From positions 8,571,854-8,635,853 of the forward strand of contig NW_020312902.1 of the NCBI RefSeq assembly GCF_003265705.1: a DNA stretch of 64,000 bases, written 5' to 3'. The notes below the pieces were generated by a model, which was not told the origin of the DNA, searched no databases, and saw nothing but the letters and a program-made list of their open reading frames with translations. This document shows positions 49,860 to 60,250 of the stretch, piece after piece. The DNA comes from Callorhinus ursinus (Eukaryota; Chordata; Mammalia; Carnivora; Otariidae). How positions within the stretch are numbered: the stretch's first letter is position 1; each line of letters begins with the position of its first letter. The translations under genes and the position numbers were made by a program.

Positions 49860-49867
49860 TTGTTTAC
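49860..49867 (+). promoter_or_regulatory. FOXO-type site (TTGTTTAC)
   Basis: An exact match to the DAF-16/FOXO binding element lies about 220 bp upstream of the MXI1 start codon, in otherwise GC-rich DNA where an AT-rich octamer stands out. FOXO3 is a reported inducer of the SIN3-binding MXI1 isoform, which is the form encoded by this exon. The link to this particular octamer is inference. Confidence 0.55.
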
Positions 49868-49940
49868 CTCTCCGCGCAAGCACGGGGGAGGGGCGGGCGC
49901 AGCACCGAGACCCGCCCCGTCCCGCCCCTTCCTCTGCCTC

Positions 49941-49958
49941 CTGGGAAATGTAGTCCCG
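49941..49958 (-). promoter_or_regulatory. ZNF143-type motif, copy 1
   Basis: The 18-mer CTGGGAAATGTAGTCCCG is the reverse complement of the ACTACATTTCCCAG motif bound by ZNF143 (with THAP11/HCFC1) in CpG-island promoters. It recurs identically 99 bp away. Confidence 0.65.
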
Positions 49959-50004
49959 CCCCCTCCCACTGTACACCGGGAGTGGTAGTACACATACCAC
50001 CTCA

Positions 50005-50016
50005 GTGCGCCTGCGC
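50005..50016. promoter_or_regulatory. NRF1-like site
   Basis: TGCGCCTGCGCT differs from the NRF1 consensus TGCGCATGCGCA at the central A and the last base. It sits between the two ZNF143-type motifs. Confidence 0.45.
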
Positions 50017-50039
50017 TTTGCCGAATTCCGCAATGGCAG

Positions 50040-50057
50040 CTGGGAAATGTAGTCCCG
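50040..50057 (-). promoter_or_regulatory. ZNF143-type motif, copy 2
   Basis: This is a base-for-base repeat of the 18-mer at 49941-49958, in the same orientation. The flanks of the two copies differ, which argues for motif-level constraint or very local duplication rather than a recent large duplication. Confidence 0.65.
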
Positions 50058-50060
50058 TTC

Positions 50061-50544
50061 GACTTCGGTCTTTAGGGTATAAAGACTAAGAAGTTATCTG
50101 GGCTTTACTTCTGGGAAGGAAGAATTTGAGCCAGTTATCGGGAAGCTCTTTTCTCAGCGACTTCCGGCGGGTGCCCAGGACCTGGAGCATTCATTATCTG
50201 AAGTGCCATGTTCTAGTCCTCTATCTACTACCACTTTTTCATGTAACTTCCATGCCTCAGTTTCCCCATCGCAAAACGTACTGTTCGGCTGGCGCACACA
50301 CAAGCGTTTGAAAAGCCAAGATCACTGTTCAGAAACAGGGGATGATCCCATCCGTACCACAGAAAGTTTCCATGAGGCCCTTCTTCCACCTTGGTTTCCA
50401 CATAGAGGTAGTTCTGTATTTCGTGCGTTTTTTTTTAAAAAAAAACTTATTTTGCTCCAGCCCCTCGCTAGTGACTTTAGAGGCTAGAAATCCTCTCTGG
50501 TGTTGCCAGTGAAGGACATAATTCAGTGGGTAAGTGATTTGGGG
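50061..50544. other. Unique sequence beyond the exon-1 CpG island
   Basis: GC content falls steadily. An ETS-like site is at 50159. If divergent transcription exists its first exon would lie here, but no donor convinces me. Confidence 0.45.
50159..50168 (+). promoter_or_regulatory. ETS/GABPA-like site
   Basis: GACTTCCGGC contains the CTTCCGG core of ETS-family sites at the outer edge of the exon-1 CpG island. This is a single motif and weak on its own. Confidence 0.35.
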
Positions 50545-50800
50545 CTGAAGTCCCAAAGGGTTCACTTTAAATCCTGACTCTGCTAGTTACACTACCTGTC
50601 TGGACTCTTCAGACCTCATTTTCCTCATGTATAAAATAGATACAGTTACTCCATTTATCCAAACATTGAGGGCCTGCCATGTGCCAGGCACTGTACTAGA
50701 CATAATGTGTACAGTAATGAGAGAAACAGACATGGACTCTACTCTCAAGGAGTCTATAGTCAGTAGGGCTTATTGTGAAGATTAAACGAAAAAATTCCAG
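50545..50800. mobile_element. MIR followed by inverted L2 fragment
   Basis: AAATCCTGACTCTGCTAGTT and CTCATTTTCCTCATGTATAA (plus, MIR) precede TGCCATGTGCCAGGCACTGT and ACTCTCAAGGAGTCTATAGT (inverted L2). Confidence 0.7.
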
Positions 50801-50987
50801 CACTTAGTACATGCCACTCAGTTAATGGAAGCTATGATGATTGTTTCCTCTCTTGTTCTCCTCCATAGAGAGGGAACTGAAAGCAGGGGCTAAAGAGAGC
50901 AGGGACCACATTAAAGAATTGCCAATGGCTGCCCTCTCTTCCGTTCTCATTCCAAGTCCTCCATCTAACAAGCCCTCAAAGTCTAGA

Positions 50988-51232
50988 CCAGAGTTTCTCA
51001 ACCTCTGCATTACTGACATTTCGGGCAAATAATTCAGGAGGGGAGGGGGCAGACTTGTGCTTTGGTGTGTGTGGGGGGGGGGGGCAGACTTGTGCTTTGT
51101 GGGATGTTCAGCAGCATTCCTGGCCTCTACCCACTAGATGCCAGTAGCACACTACCAACCAAAAAGGTCTCCAAACATTGCCAAATGTCTGCTGGGGCAC
51201 AAAAATCACTCCCAGTTGAGAACCATTGGTCT
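50988..51232 (-). mobile_element. MER5A (hAT), inverted, with inner duplication
   Basis: CCTGGCCTCTACCCACTAGATGC (read in parts) and CCAAACATTGCCAAATGTCT, ending CAGTTGAGAACCATTG, are the inverted MER5A pattern. A 'GGGGCAGACTTGTGCTTTG' block is present twice around a G11 run. Confidence 0.85.
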
Positions 51233-53249
51233 AGGGAGAGGAAGGGCAAGAGGGTCATAAGTGTTGAATGCTCTAGGAGCAAGCTGGGAATTGTATAAAC
51301 AGCCATAACTTTTTCCCACCCTGATTATTTTAACCTGCTGGTGGACATCCAAAATAACAGGAAGCTCTTGGTGAGGGGAGAATTTCCCCTTCCCTGTGGT
51401 CATTCCAGTGGCTACTGCAGAAAATATCATCTCAGAATGAAAATCTTACTCTCAAAAATGTCATGAGATTCATGCATTTTAATGCTCTCTCTCTCTCTCT
51501 CTCTTCCTCTTCTTTTTTTTTTTTCAAAGTGAACAAGATTTCCAATGAGGTCAAAAGCTGCAAAATTATGCCAGCCCTTTTAAATATTACACTTAGCACC
51601 ACATTTAAGAATCAAATAGATGTTCCATCAAATGCAGGGAGACCCAAAATGAGAGGTGTTCCCACGCTGTTCACAGGAGAGTCTATTTCTCTTGTAAAGA
51701 CTTTGAAATAGGGACTTGACTTTTTCTGTTGTCACTTCAGATCTGGGCTTTCCCATTAGGTATTGGTAACAACCACTCTCGACAAGGGACATGTTGGGTA
51801 AAGGGAAGAATGGAATTATTTAAAAGAAAATAGCTATTCACTAAGATCTGTTAGTTAAGGGCAGAAATTATTAGGTTCAAAGTTAGTTTCTACCACTTGT
51901 AGACGCCTTGCTTTAGATCCCAAATTGCTAAGGGCTACTGCAGGAATTTAAAAGAGGTAAATTCATGACAAATAAAAGTCTCCCCAATGGGAGATAAACC
52001 ATGTGACATGCAATAAAAAAAAATGTACCAACTGAAAATACACAGGGGTTTAGATCCATAGATCATAAGTCCTAGCAGTTATTAAGAGAAAGCAGGATGC
52101 TCGGTGCATGTGCCTGACCTTTCACAGTTGACCTCCAGATGAATTAACCAGCCCTTCTTTTACAGTCATGGCCAAGAGGGAGAGGAGGAAATGGAAAGTA
52201 GGGCAAGAGTCACCAAAAAGGCCACCTGCATATGTTGAAGAATAGCAGAGTTGATGGTGATGGAGGGCAGTAGGCAGTGTTAAGGGCAGATTTATGTACA
52301 GCAATAGTCAGTCTTTTCTAATAGCAACTGAAGGTGCCATTTCCTTTTCCCTGCTCTGGCTGACTTCTAGAGTTCTTGCTTTGACATTGGTCACAAAGGC
52401 CTCTCGTAGCACAAAGCTTGGGGCTCTAGCCTCAGGAAAGGAATGTGCTTCACAAACCATCCCTCAGCACCAGTCCCAGGCTGGAGGAACCTAGAAGCAG
52501 CTGTGGCCTTTCTTTTGCTCAAATGAATCAAGTTTGCCCTATAAACGCAGATGCCGAAACTGAGAAAAAGCAAGGCTTCCAAAGTCTTCCGACCAAAGAA
52601 CCTGGAATCTTACCCGCAGTCTCCGGTTCTGTCCTCTCCCTAAAGTATCTCTCTCAGGGGAGCCTCATTTGAAGATGGTAAAAAGTCCTCCTGGATGCCC
52701 CAGGCCTCTAACTAAGACAGCCCAGATGGGGACGAGCTGCCCTCTGGAGCAAGCAGGCAAAGCTCTCCATTCTTAGGGGTCCTTTCTGTCACAGTTTACT
52801 CGATGCAAATTTCCAAACGACTTATTGCAGATTCATGAACAATGGAGGAGACTGGTCTGTATTACATCTTTTCTGCAGACAGGAGAGATGGAGAGAGGGG
52901 AAGGGACCCTGAGGTTAAGTTACAAGGCCAAAGTCACTGTATTGGTAATACCTGGTGCTTAAGAGAACTTCCCTGAAAGTGCAAAACGCTTGCTGTACAG
53001 GGGCACTGTTTTCTGCCATTATCTTTAAGGATGGGGGTTTTCAAGTAATGAAGGCTGAAGATGAAGGAAGGGTGAGTCCTGAGCTCCTAAATGAGAACCT
53101 TCACAGTTATACGTCTTTCCATCCTCCACCCCAAAATGACAACGGCAGCTTCCTTCCCACCTCTGCCCTCAGGGCCCCCAAAACGTGAAGAGCAGCAGAA
53201 AACCTTTCCTTCTGCCCAGTGAGTCAGCCTTGCCTAACTTCATGCGTAA
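51233..53249. other. Unique SINE-free sequence
   Basis: Contains a CT microsatellite with T run at 51485-51524 and otherwise no recognised repeat. No frame is supported as coding. Confidence 0.5.
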
Positions 53250-53510
53250 GCTCTCCTCAAGTCAGCGGCAGCTCAGAGCTGCGGGTCTGCGTGCAGCCGA
53301 GATAAATTTGGGTCTAGAAAGGATGACGTAATGCTAAACCCGAGAGGTAGCTGCCGCCTCCCCAGGCTCCAGTCGCCAGGGCTGCGGGCTGACATCCCCA
53401 ACACACGGAAAAGCACCGAGCACCCAGGTGCCCGAGCTGGGGGAGACAGAGAGAGAAAGGGCGAGAAGGCGGGAGGAAACGGCAGGGGGAGGCAGTGTTC
53501 GTCTGAGACC
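53250..53510. promoter_or_regulatory. Isolated GC-richer patch, possible enhancer
   Basis: A CpG-enriched stretch within AT-balanced DNA holds ATGACGTAAT (CRE/ATF-like) at about 53324-53333 and CAGCTG-poor, GC-box-like text. No exon is visible. The regulatory role is a guess. Confidence 0.25.
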
Positions 53511-53984
53511 GCTGAATCTGAAGTTTGTTGTTTTTTAACTTCAGTTTTCTGGTGAGATCAGGCCACTGGCAGAGGCTCAAACAGCTGCACTTGACTTCCA
53601 TCCTGGCCTATCGCTTCTCCCTTAGAAAAGGGCTTCTTACAATTTTATTAAATGGCCCTTATTACAGCAGCCTATTCCGGGGATTATAATGGATGTGTTA
53701 ATTTCTCGAATGTCCTGTCGCTTCTTTTTTGCATTAACTTGGATCCAAGAAGAAATCTGCATTGCAGGACTCAGTTAACATGCACATCTAAGGCATTTGC
53801 TGCCCATGGAGCATCCATTCCACTTGGGGGTACAACTGAGAAGGTGTTCTGGATTTTGGAAAAGGACTTTGCGAGGGACATGCCAAGTTAATGCCCCCCC
53901 GGCCCCCCACCAAATAACATTTCATGGTTAATCTCATAGAAGTTTATATCATTAAGCTTATTCCTCAATCCAGTCTCCCATTTT

Positions 53985-54125
53985 CCATTTTTCAGTTGAG
54001 AAAACTGAGAGCCAGAGAGGTATGGTAACTGACCGAAAGGCCACACAGCAGCTATCTATCAAACCCCCGAAGCAAGGATTAGAACTCAGGCCCACAGACT
54101 CTCATCCTGTGCTCTCTACCCATCT
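53985..54125. mobile_element. MIR/L2-type remnant
   Basis: TTTTTCAGTTGAGAAAACTG, GCCAGAGAGGTATGGTAACT and GATTAGAACTCAGGCCCACA follow the ancient-repeat order. Confidence 0.65.
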
Positions 54126-55194
54126 CCATAATTCTTCTTCTGGTTGATTGGTGTTCTTATAAATAAATAAACAAACAAACAAATAAATAAATTAGAAAAA
54201 CTGATTTTTTAAATTCGTGGAGTCCCAAACCTTTAAATATCAGGTTACATTCCAAAGGGATCCAAAGACTGCTTTTGTTCTCTGTTTAAGGTTCATTCTT
54301 CTCTAAGGAAAGGGTGGCCTTGGAATCAACTCCCTTGCTGGTGATGACAAGCCGGGGGCCTAACTGCATTACACCAGTTTAATGAAAAGACTACCACAGG
54401 TAAATAATCTTTATTGTATGGAAATGGTTTCCTTCATCAGGAATGCCTCCTGAATACTTTTTTCAAATGACATTTCATCATTTGTTGCTCTAGTCCCTTA
54501 TTATTCTCCTTTAATTTGTGGTTATAATCATTTATACTGGTAGATTTCTTGACTTTCAGCCATCCCTGGCATATAGCCCACTCAGCCATGGTATGTTATT
54601 CTTTTGAAACATCGCTCATTTCATGAATTAATATTTTCCTCAGAATGTTTGCATCTATATTCAAAAGCAAGAATATACTCTCTATATCTTTTGTTGCATG
54701 TATCAGGTTTTGGATGCAATGATCTGTTCTTTCAAAGGTAGATGCAACTTGATTTTAAAACCTTAAAAAAAAAAAAAAAAGATTGCCAGAGGCCTTCCCT
54801 GCTGCTAAGAGGATGCCCCACATTCTTGCCACAGCCCTGGGTAACCCTCTCTCCCCTGCCAGGAGCCTGGCTAGAGCTGCCCTGCCCCCACCCACTGGCA
54901 TCAACCCTCCCTTCCAGACAGCAGAAACTTGTGGAGGTCACTCTTAGGCTCAGCCAGGCCCTGTACACTATTAAGCCACACACCCAGCCTGCTGCCTTGG
55001 GGCTGAGTTCTCCGCCTCAGGTGCGCCATTTAGAATAAAGACACCAGGCCCTTCCTTGGCTCCTCAAGGACAAGCCTGATCTCTCCATCTCTTCCAGCCC
55101 CAGCATTCTGATTCTAGGATTCTGGGATTCCCCAGAGAGCTTAGAACAATATGCCTCCATTTGTGTACTAGGTTCCACATAATGAGAGCCAACT
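54126..55194. other. Unique sequence
   Basis: Contains an AAAT/AAAC simple tract at 54160-54192 and an A run at 54763-54780. The 98-codon frame at 54742 has no recognisable domain. Confidence 0.5.
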
Positions 55195-55390
55195 ATGTAC
55201 ACGATGCTCATCATACAGTCAATTCATGGACTCCTCAGCACACCTCTGAGATTCCCTGGTTCACACATGAGGCCCAGAAAGGTTAAGAGATTTGCCCAGT
55301 GTCACATAGGTAAATGACCAGATTCAAACTTAGATTTTCTAATTCTGGGACCCCACAGCATACATCAAGGTATGTTTAATCAGATCAGCC
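55195..55390. mobile_element. MIR/L2-type remnant
   Basis: ATGAGGCCCAGAAAGGTTAA and GAGATTTGCCCAGTGTCACA are the classic ancient-repeat block. Confidence 0.65.
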
Positions 55391-55404
55391 AAACAAAACT
55401 GTTT

Positions 55405-55607
55405 AGAGCAATGGTCTCAACCAGGGGTAATGCCATCCCCTGAGAGGCTTTGGAAATAAGTAGGAGTGTCTTTCTTGAGTGTCACAATGACTGGGGGGTT
55501 CTGCTGTCATTTAGTGAGTAGGAACCAAGAATGTTACATCCTGCAGTATTCTGGACTAATCTGCACAAGAAGAACTGTTTCACCGGTAGCTCCCTTGTTG
55601 AGAAACA
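55405..55607 (+). mobile_element. MER5A-type hAT remnant
   Basis: AATGGTCTCAACCAGGGGTA to CTCCCTTGTTGAGAAACAAT follows MER5A with many changes. Confidence 0.7.
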
Positions 55608-55634
55608 ATAGGTCAGAATGTTAAAGAAAGAAAA

Positions 55635-55800
55635 CTCATCATTCATTCAACAGATATTCCTTAAGCATCTTGAGCACTAAGCTAGATGCTGAAGATAGAA
55701 AAATGAATGAAACTACTTAATGAACCTGGGGCTCAGGGTGCTTGTAGTCTAGCCTGACACACTGAGGACGAGCAAGCAAAATCAGAGTAAATTGTGATAG
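55635..55800 (-). mobile_element. Ancient L2 fragment
   Basis: CATTCATTCAACAGATATTC, GAGCACTAAGCTAGATGCTG and GGGGCTCAGGGTGCTTGTAG fit the inverted L2 terminus. Confidence 0.65.
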
Positions 55801-55884
55801 GTGGCATAAAGGATAAATAATAAATGCGGGGTGGCTTCGGGTGGATAGGAGGACCAGGGCAATCACAAGGGCTGTCCAGGCCGG

Positions 55885-56035
55885 CCTCTCAAACTTTAAT
55901 GAGCACACAAATCCACCTGGAAATTGTGATAAAATACAGATTCAGATTCAGCAGGTCTGGGACGGGGCCTGAGAGTCCCCTTTCTGACAAGCTCCCAGCA
56001 GATGCCAAGGCTGCCCATCTTAGGACCACACTCAC
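55885..56035 (+). mobile_element. MER20/MER5-type hAT remnant
   Basis: CTCTCAAACTTTAATGAGCA, AGATTCAGCAGGTCTGGGAC and ACAAGCTCCCAGCAGATGCC match a non-autonomous hAT-Charlie pattern. Confidence 0.7.
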
Positions 56036-56714
56036 TCTCAACAGTAAGGCTGAGATAGGAAAGAAAGGATCGAAAGGTTTGAAACAAGTACGTGACATGA
56101 ACCCAGTTATATTTAAGATCACTCTCGTTTCCTCGATCTCCACTGAGGAGGAGAAGAGGTTGGACCTACGCCGCTTGACCGGAACCAGCTGGCCCACACC
56201 ATCACGGTGGCAGCCAGGGTCTACAGCTCATCTCTGCAGCTCACACGTGCTTCTCCCCTCTGGCTTCTCTGGCAGAAGCCATTGGCTCCAAGCAGGGCCA
56301 GACCAGCTGCCCCACAATCTCGAACGCCTTCAGGAAACCTAGCACAGCCTGGTAGGGTGTGGATTCACACCCCTGACATCCTAGTGTGCAGAGCCACAGG
56401 AGCCCTACTGGTTGGGTGAGTTCCCCAGGGGCTGCTGGGCAACGTAGGACTGACTGCACATGCAGGGAGCAACACCCTAGACCAGTGTCCTTCAGAAAAA
56501 GGGCCCTCATCTGACGTTAGTGTCAATAGCCAAAGAGCCCTGGAAGCTTTGGGCTGCCTTCTCTCTGCCCTAGGATGAGTGGGAAGTGAAGGAAGTCACT
56601 CCAGGGAGGCATCCCCCAGGGGACCCTCAGCTTGGACTTCAAACATTCCAGATTCCAGCCCTTTCCTCTTGCCCCTGAGGCCTAACTTCTCATAAGAAGA
56701 AAGAAAAACCTAGG
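56036..56714. other. Unique sequence
   Basis: No repeat. The 172-codon plus-strand frame (55824-56342) begins inside the hAT remnant, so it is not credible as a gene. A CACGTG core lies near 56240. Confidence 0.5.
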
Positions 56715-56900
56715 TTTGAGTTTCAGCTCCACTCTATGTTAGCATGTGGCCTTGGGGAACTTAGCCTTGCTAAGGCTAAGGCTTTCCTCATTTACGAATG
56801 AGGATAATTCTAGCACCCTCCGATTGTGTGGTTGTGAGGATTTAATACAGAGCACTTAGCATTGTGCTGGTACATAGTAACTGCTCAGTAAAGGGGGCCA
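56715..56900 (+). mobile_element. MIR
   Basis: GCATGTGGCCTTGGGGAACT, TTCCTCATTTACGAATGAGG, GTTGTGAGGATTTAATACAG and AGTAACTGCTCAGTAAA give the full MIR order. Confidence 0.85.
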
Positions 56901-57039
56901 TTATCGCTATGCCTTTGGAAAACAGAGACAACATTGCACTTGTCAGCAGTCCCCTTGGGGACAGCTTATCAGACTCCTAGGAGACAGGCAAGAATTATTT
57001 ATTGGTCTCTATTTGTCTATCATTTGTACTGGAATATGA

Positions 57040-57135
57040 GCTGGAACTGGAGACCATACCGCCTGCACTTTGAAAGCACCAAGCACAGGGCTTGGCTCCT
57101 GGCAGGTTTTAGACATTATCTGTTGAATTGAGCTA
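57040..57135 (+). mobile_element. L2 3' end fragment
   Basis: AGCACCAAGCACAGGGCTTG and 'TTATCTGTTGAATTGAG' fit the L2 terminus. Confidence 0.5.
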
Positions 57136-57363
57136 AATTTTACAGCTGGTGAAAAGAATTAAAGAAAGTTGTATGCAAGGCATTCAGAGTCTTAGGAGTC
57201 AAGAAAGATGGTATGGGAGGTCAGGTGTGGTAGAGGAAGAGGGAGATTAACACAGGGATGCCATCAGGCAGTTCTGGGCCCCTGCAGAAAGAAAAACAGA
57301 GGACGCCCAAGCTCCCACCTGCCACCTATGGCCACAAGCACAGCAGCCCTGGGCATGCCCTCC

Positions 57364-57420
57364 ATTTTAATACAACAGTATTAAATGCAACTGCTGTATT
57401 TAATACAACAGTATTAAAAT
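57364..57420. repeat. Paired palindromic direct repeat
   Basis: The 20-mer TTTAATACAACAGTATTAAA occurs at 57366-57385 and 57399-57418. Each copy is itself near-palindromic, and the outer ends ATTTTAATAC and GTATTAAAAT are exact inverse complements. Confidence 0.85.
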
Positions 57421-58054
57421 TGTCCCAAATCATCTTTATTCAAGTATTATTGCTAATGGCCATAAAGACACAAGAGTAAAGTATCTCAAATAGTAGGCAA
57501 TCCAAATCCCTTTTTATTGGCTTTAGTTTGAATTTCCCAATCTCCCCCAGGACACTATGTTTATCTTTCTAATTTTGCTGTGTTTAAATTTCCTTAGCAG
57601 ATGCTGGAGTTGGATATAAGAGGTATGTGGCCAAGGGCATGTTGTATGGGAGAGTGGGCTTGGTAGGAATACTGGTATGGACAATCCTCCAAGTACAGAA
57701 TGCCCCAATCTATAAAGAGCTGAGAGTGGAATGTGTATATTTACAAGGCTGCTTATAAGGGTACTTAGTTTCCTAAGCTCAGGCAGGAAAAAAAAAAAAA
57801 AAAAGTCAGATCTGTAAAAATTACAAAGACAAACACAAAACATAAAAGATTTTAAACACAGGGTGGGGGTAGCTCACCCAGCCCAGAAGGTGCAGGGAGG
57901 AGAGGGACTATTCCTTTAGGAAGCCTAAGATAAATTTTTGTCCCATCTGTAATGATGGCTAGAACCAAAGACACCAAGTCCAAGTCAGATGCAATTCTAC
58001 ATTGTTGGGGTTCACGTTAAGACAAGTGAACTTCTAAAACCTGGCACTAGAATA
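57421..58054. other. Unique sequence
   Basis: A 20-base A tract is near 57787. No gene or element recognised. Confidence 0.5.
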
Positions 58055-58175
58055 AACATTCCGTGCATGAGGGCAGGGACTGTAGCTCCAGGACTAGCAA
58101 AGTGCCTGACATAAAGCAGCAGTATGTGCTCCTTACATATCGGTTTGAATGAACGAATGAATGAATGAAGAAATT
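58055..58175 (+). mobile_element. L2 3' end
   Basis: CATGAGGGCAGGGACTGTAG, AAAGTGCCTGACATAAAGCA and GAATGAACGAATGAATGAAT form the canonical L2 terminus. Confidence 0.85.
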
Positions 58176-58960
58176 CACAGAACAAATTTAGGGAGAATTC
58201 CTGACAAGCAACATAGTTCCACAGATTATAAAAGGATATGCCACGAGGGCCTCTTAAAGAGAGAATCTCCAATCTAAATTTTTTTTTGAAAAGGATCCTA
58301 TTTACATATATTTCCTGGAGATTTATTGCTCAAAGCAAGGGTCACCTGAACTTTCAAAATGTTTCACAAGCAAGGGGCCTAGCACAACTCAGCCAAGATG
58401 AGGAAGTAAAGAAGTCTCAAGCTCTGGAGGATGGCGGCAAATTCCCATTATTTTTGGCCAGAGAGGTCAAGTCAGCTGTTGACAGCTTTAACACCTCCAG
58501 CCAGGCCACTCAGGGACAATGACATCAGAGACAATTACTTCCCCTTCGTAGCAGAAGAGCCAGAGAGCAGGTGTCTGTCCCTGTGGAATTGAAGCCTCTC
58601 CCCAGTGCGAGCCCAGAGCTTCCCCCCCCACTCCCAGAGGAGGCCCCTCTGGGAAGACTTGTATTTCTCCTCCTCAGATAAGCCTTGGGTAGCCATCCTG
58701 TCACTGTCACTGCCTTTGGGTTCCTCCTACCTCCCCCAGCCCCAGTGTAAAAGAAAATAGTTTCTTTTTCTAAGTGGGAAATTCAAATTAGCCTCATTTT
58801 GAAAGACTATTGAGAATGTTGCAATGACCTTTGCAATAACTGGACACACCCTGGGGTCAGTAAACCAGGTTTGAGAATTGCTGACTTTATAAGCACCTGA
58901 CCTGTAAAACAAAAGCCCAGGTTGGGGCTCTGCTTGTCATCCAGTCTCACACCAGGCGGG
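58176..58960. other. Mostly unique sequence
   Basis: No element with confidence; 58840-58905 faintly resembles a hAT end. Confidence 0.4.
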
Positions 58961-58969
58961 AGGCCCAGA

Positions 58970-59075
58970 AGAGTCTGGTTCTGCCTCTGCTGTGTCATCT
59001 TGGGCAAGCCACTGTCCCTCTCTGGGCCTCAGCCTCCCCCTCTATACAGTGAAGGTGATGGATGCTCTGTGACCT
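58970..59075 (+). mobile_element. MIR
   Basis: TGTGTCATCTTGGGCAAGCC, CTCTCTGGGCCTCAGCCTCC and TATACAGTGAAGG follow the MIR core. Confidence 0.8.
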
Positions 59076-59899
59076 CCGGGGCTCCTTCTCGCCCTGACAC
59101 TCTGTCTTGCCACCTGCCTCCTTTAAAAACAGAGCCTAAAATGGAGTGGAAGAGTGGGAAAGTCAAGAGAATGGTTCAGAAGGCGAGACTCTGATACGTG
59201 CCCCCCCCCGCCCCCCGCTGGTTTCTGCCTGCTGAATATTGCTTTCTTCCGTTCTGCAAGAAGATTCCCATTTCTTGCTGGGTTGTTGCTTTTTCACTCC
59301 TTTTTCTCCTCCTTCTCTCTCTCTCCCTCTTTTAACTCAAAAGCCACAAAACCACTACTCACCTTCCCCAAACGGGTCATTTGGAAGCCAGAGCTGTCAG
59401 GGGTTAGGTGTGTCAGGCCTGGCATCCTGGTGGGATCTAAGTGAAGACCAGGCCAGGGCAGCCATGAGCTTCTCCTCCAGAAACCCAGTTTAAATCAATA
59501 TTTATCCAACTGTATTTATAGAAAGGGGTGGTGGTAGGGAGGAGGGGATGGGGTAAGGAGGCAGGGGGGATCTAAAACAGAACAAGCCACAATGACTGAT
59601 GCAAATCTTTGTGGCCAATTCGTTTCTGCAGGGCCGGGCTTTTTTTTAAAGGCAAAAGACCCGGCTTTTGATGAACCTGCTATTGGCCCCAGTACCATAG
59701 CAACAGCCCAAGTCCTCTGATATGCCCAGAGGACAGACTTGGGAAAGGCAGCAGGAGGGGGTGGTGTTTCCTAGGAGCCTAAACTTGAGTTAGGGCCAGG
59801 AGAGTTGAACAAGTCTGAAAAAAAACCTCTCTAGTTGGCTCTTCTGTCCTCGGCCTTGCTTCTCAGCCTTTTCTAAGCAGGGTGTGTACAGGAAGACCT
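59076..59899. other. Unique sequence with C and T tracts
   Basis: C-rich run at 59201-59218 and a TC-rich block at 59290-59330. No coding support for the overlapping plus-strand frames. Confidence 0.45.
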
Positions 59900-60250
59900 T
59901 GAACAATCAACAGAGTGTTTCAAATACCAGCTTTGCTTTGGGTTGCTGGGTGACCTTGAGCAAGTCATTTTACCTCTCTGGACTTCATTCCTTGGCTGGA
60001 AAATGTGTACATGCATATATGGTTAAGACTGGAGGCTCATTCTGGAATCAGAGGCCTAGGTTCGAAACTCAGCTCACTAAACCATATGACCTTTGGGCAA
60101 GTTACTCAACATCCCTGCATCTTGGTTACCCCCTCCATAAAATGGGGTAATAAAATTGCACACATCAGGGGGTTGTTGTGAAGACTGGAGGAGATAATGC
60201 ACACTTAGCCCCATACTTGGTATGTAGTCTGTGCTCAAAAATGGTAGTCA
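59900..60250 (+). mobile_element. Two MIR copies in series
   Basis: TGGGTGACCTTGAGCAAGTC with TTTTACCTCTCTGGACTTCA (first copy) precedes GACCTTTGGGCAAGTTACTC, CTCCATAAAATGGGGTAATA and GTTGTTGTGAAGACTGGAGG (second copy). Confidence 0.8.

Larger units (their letters stand above)
49500..50060 (-). promoter_or_regulatory. MXI1: CpG-island promoter of MXI1 exon 1
   Basis: CpG density is very high from about 49500 to 49960, with no TATA box near the start codon, typical of a dispersed CpG-island promoter. Moving upstream of the ATG the minus strand meets a FOXO-type site, 9-bp GC repeats, two ZNF143-type motifs and an NRF1-like site. The upstream motifs lie close together at 49941-50057, so divergent plus-strand transcription is possible. 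The transcription start itself cannot be fixed from sequence. Confidence 0.85.

Noticed and set aside
49171..49953. 260- and 257-codon plus-strand frames overlapping the minisatellite
   Set aside because: Alternative readings of the same CAC repeat; composition-driven.
48902..50089. 395-codon plus-strand open frame across the CpG island
   Set aside because: It is Pro/His/Thr/Ser/Arg low complexity from C-rich DNA, spans MXI1 exon 1 antisense and its promoter, and has no domain or splice support. Open frames are expected in GC-rich, stop-poor sequence.
55824..56342. 172-codon plus-strand frame
   Set aside because: It overlaps a hAT remnant and has no recognisable domain or splice context.
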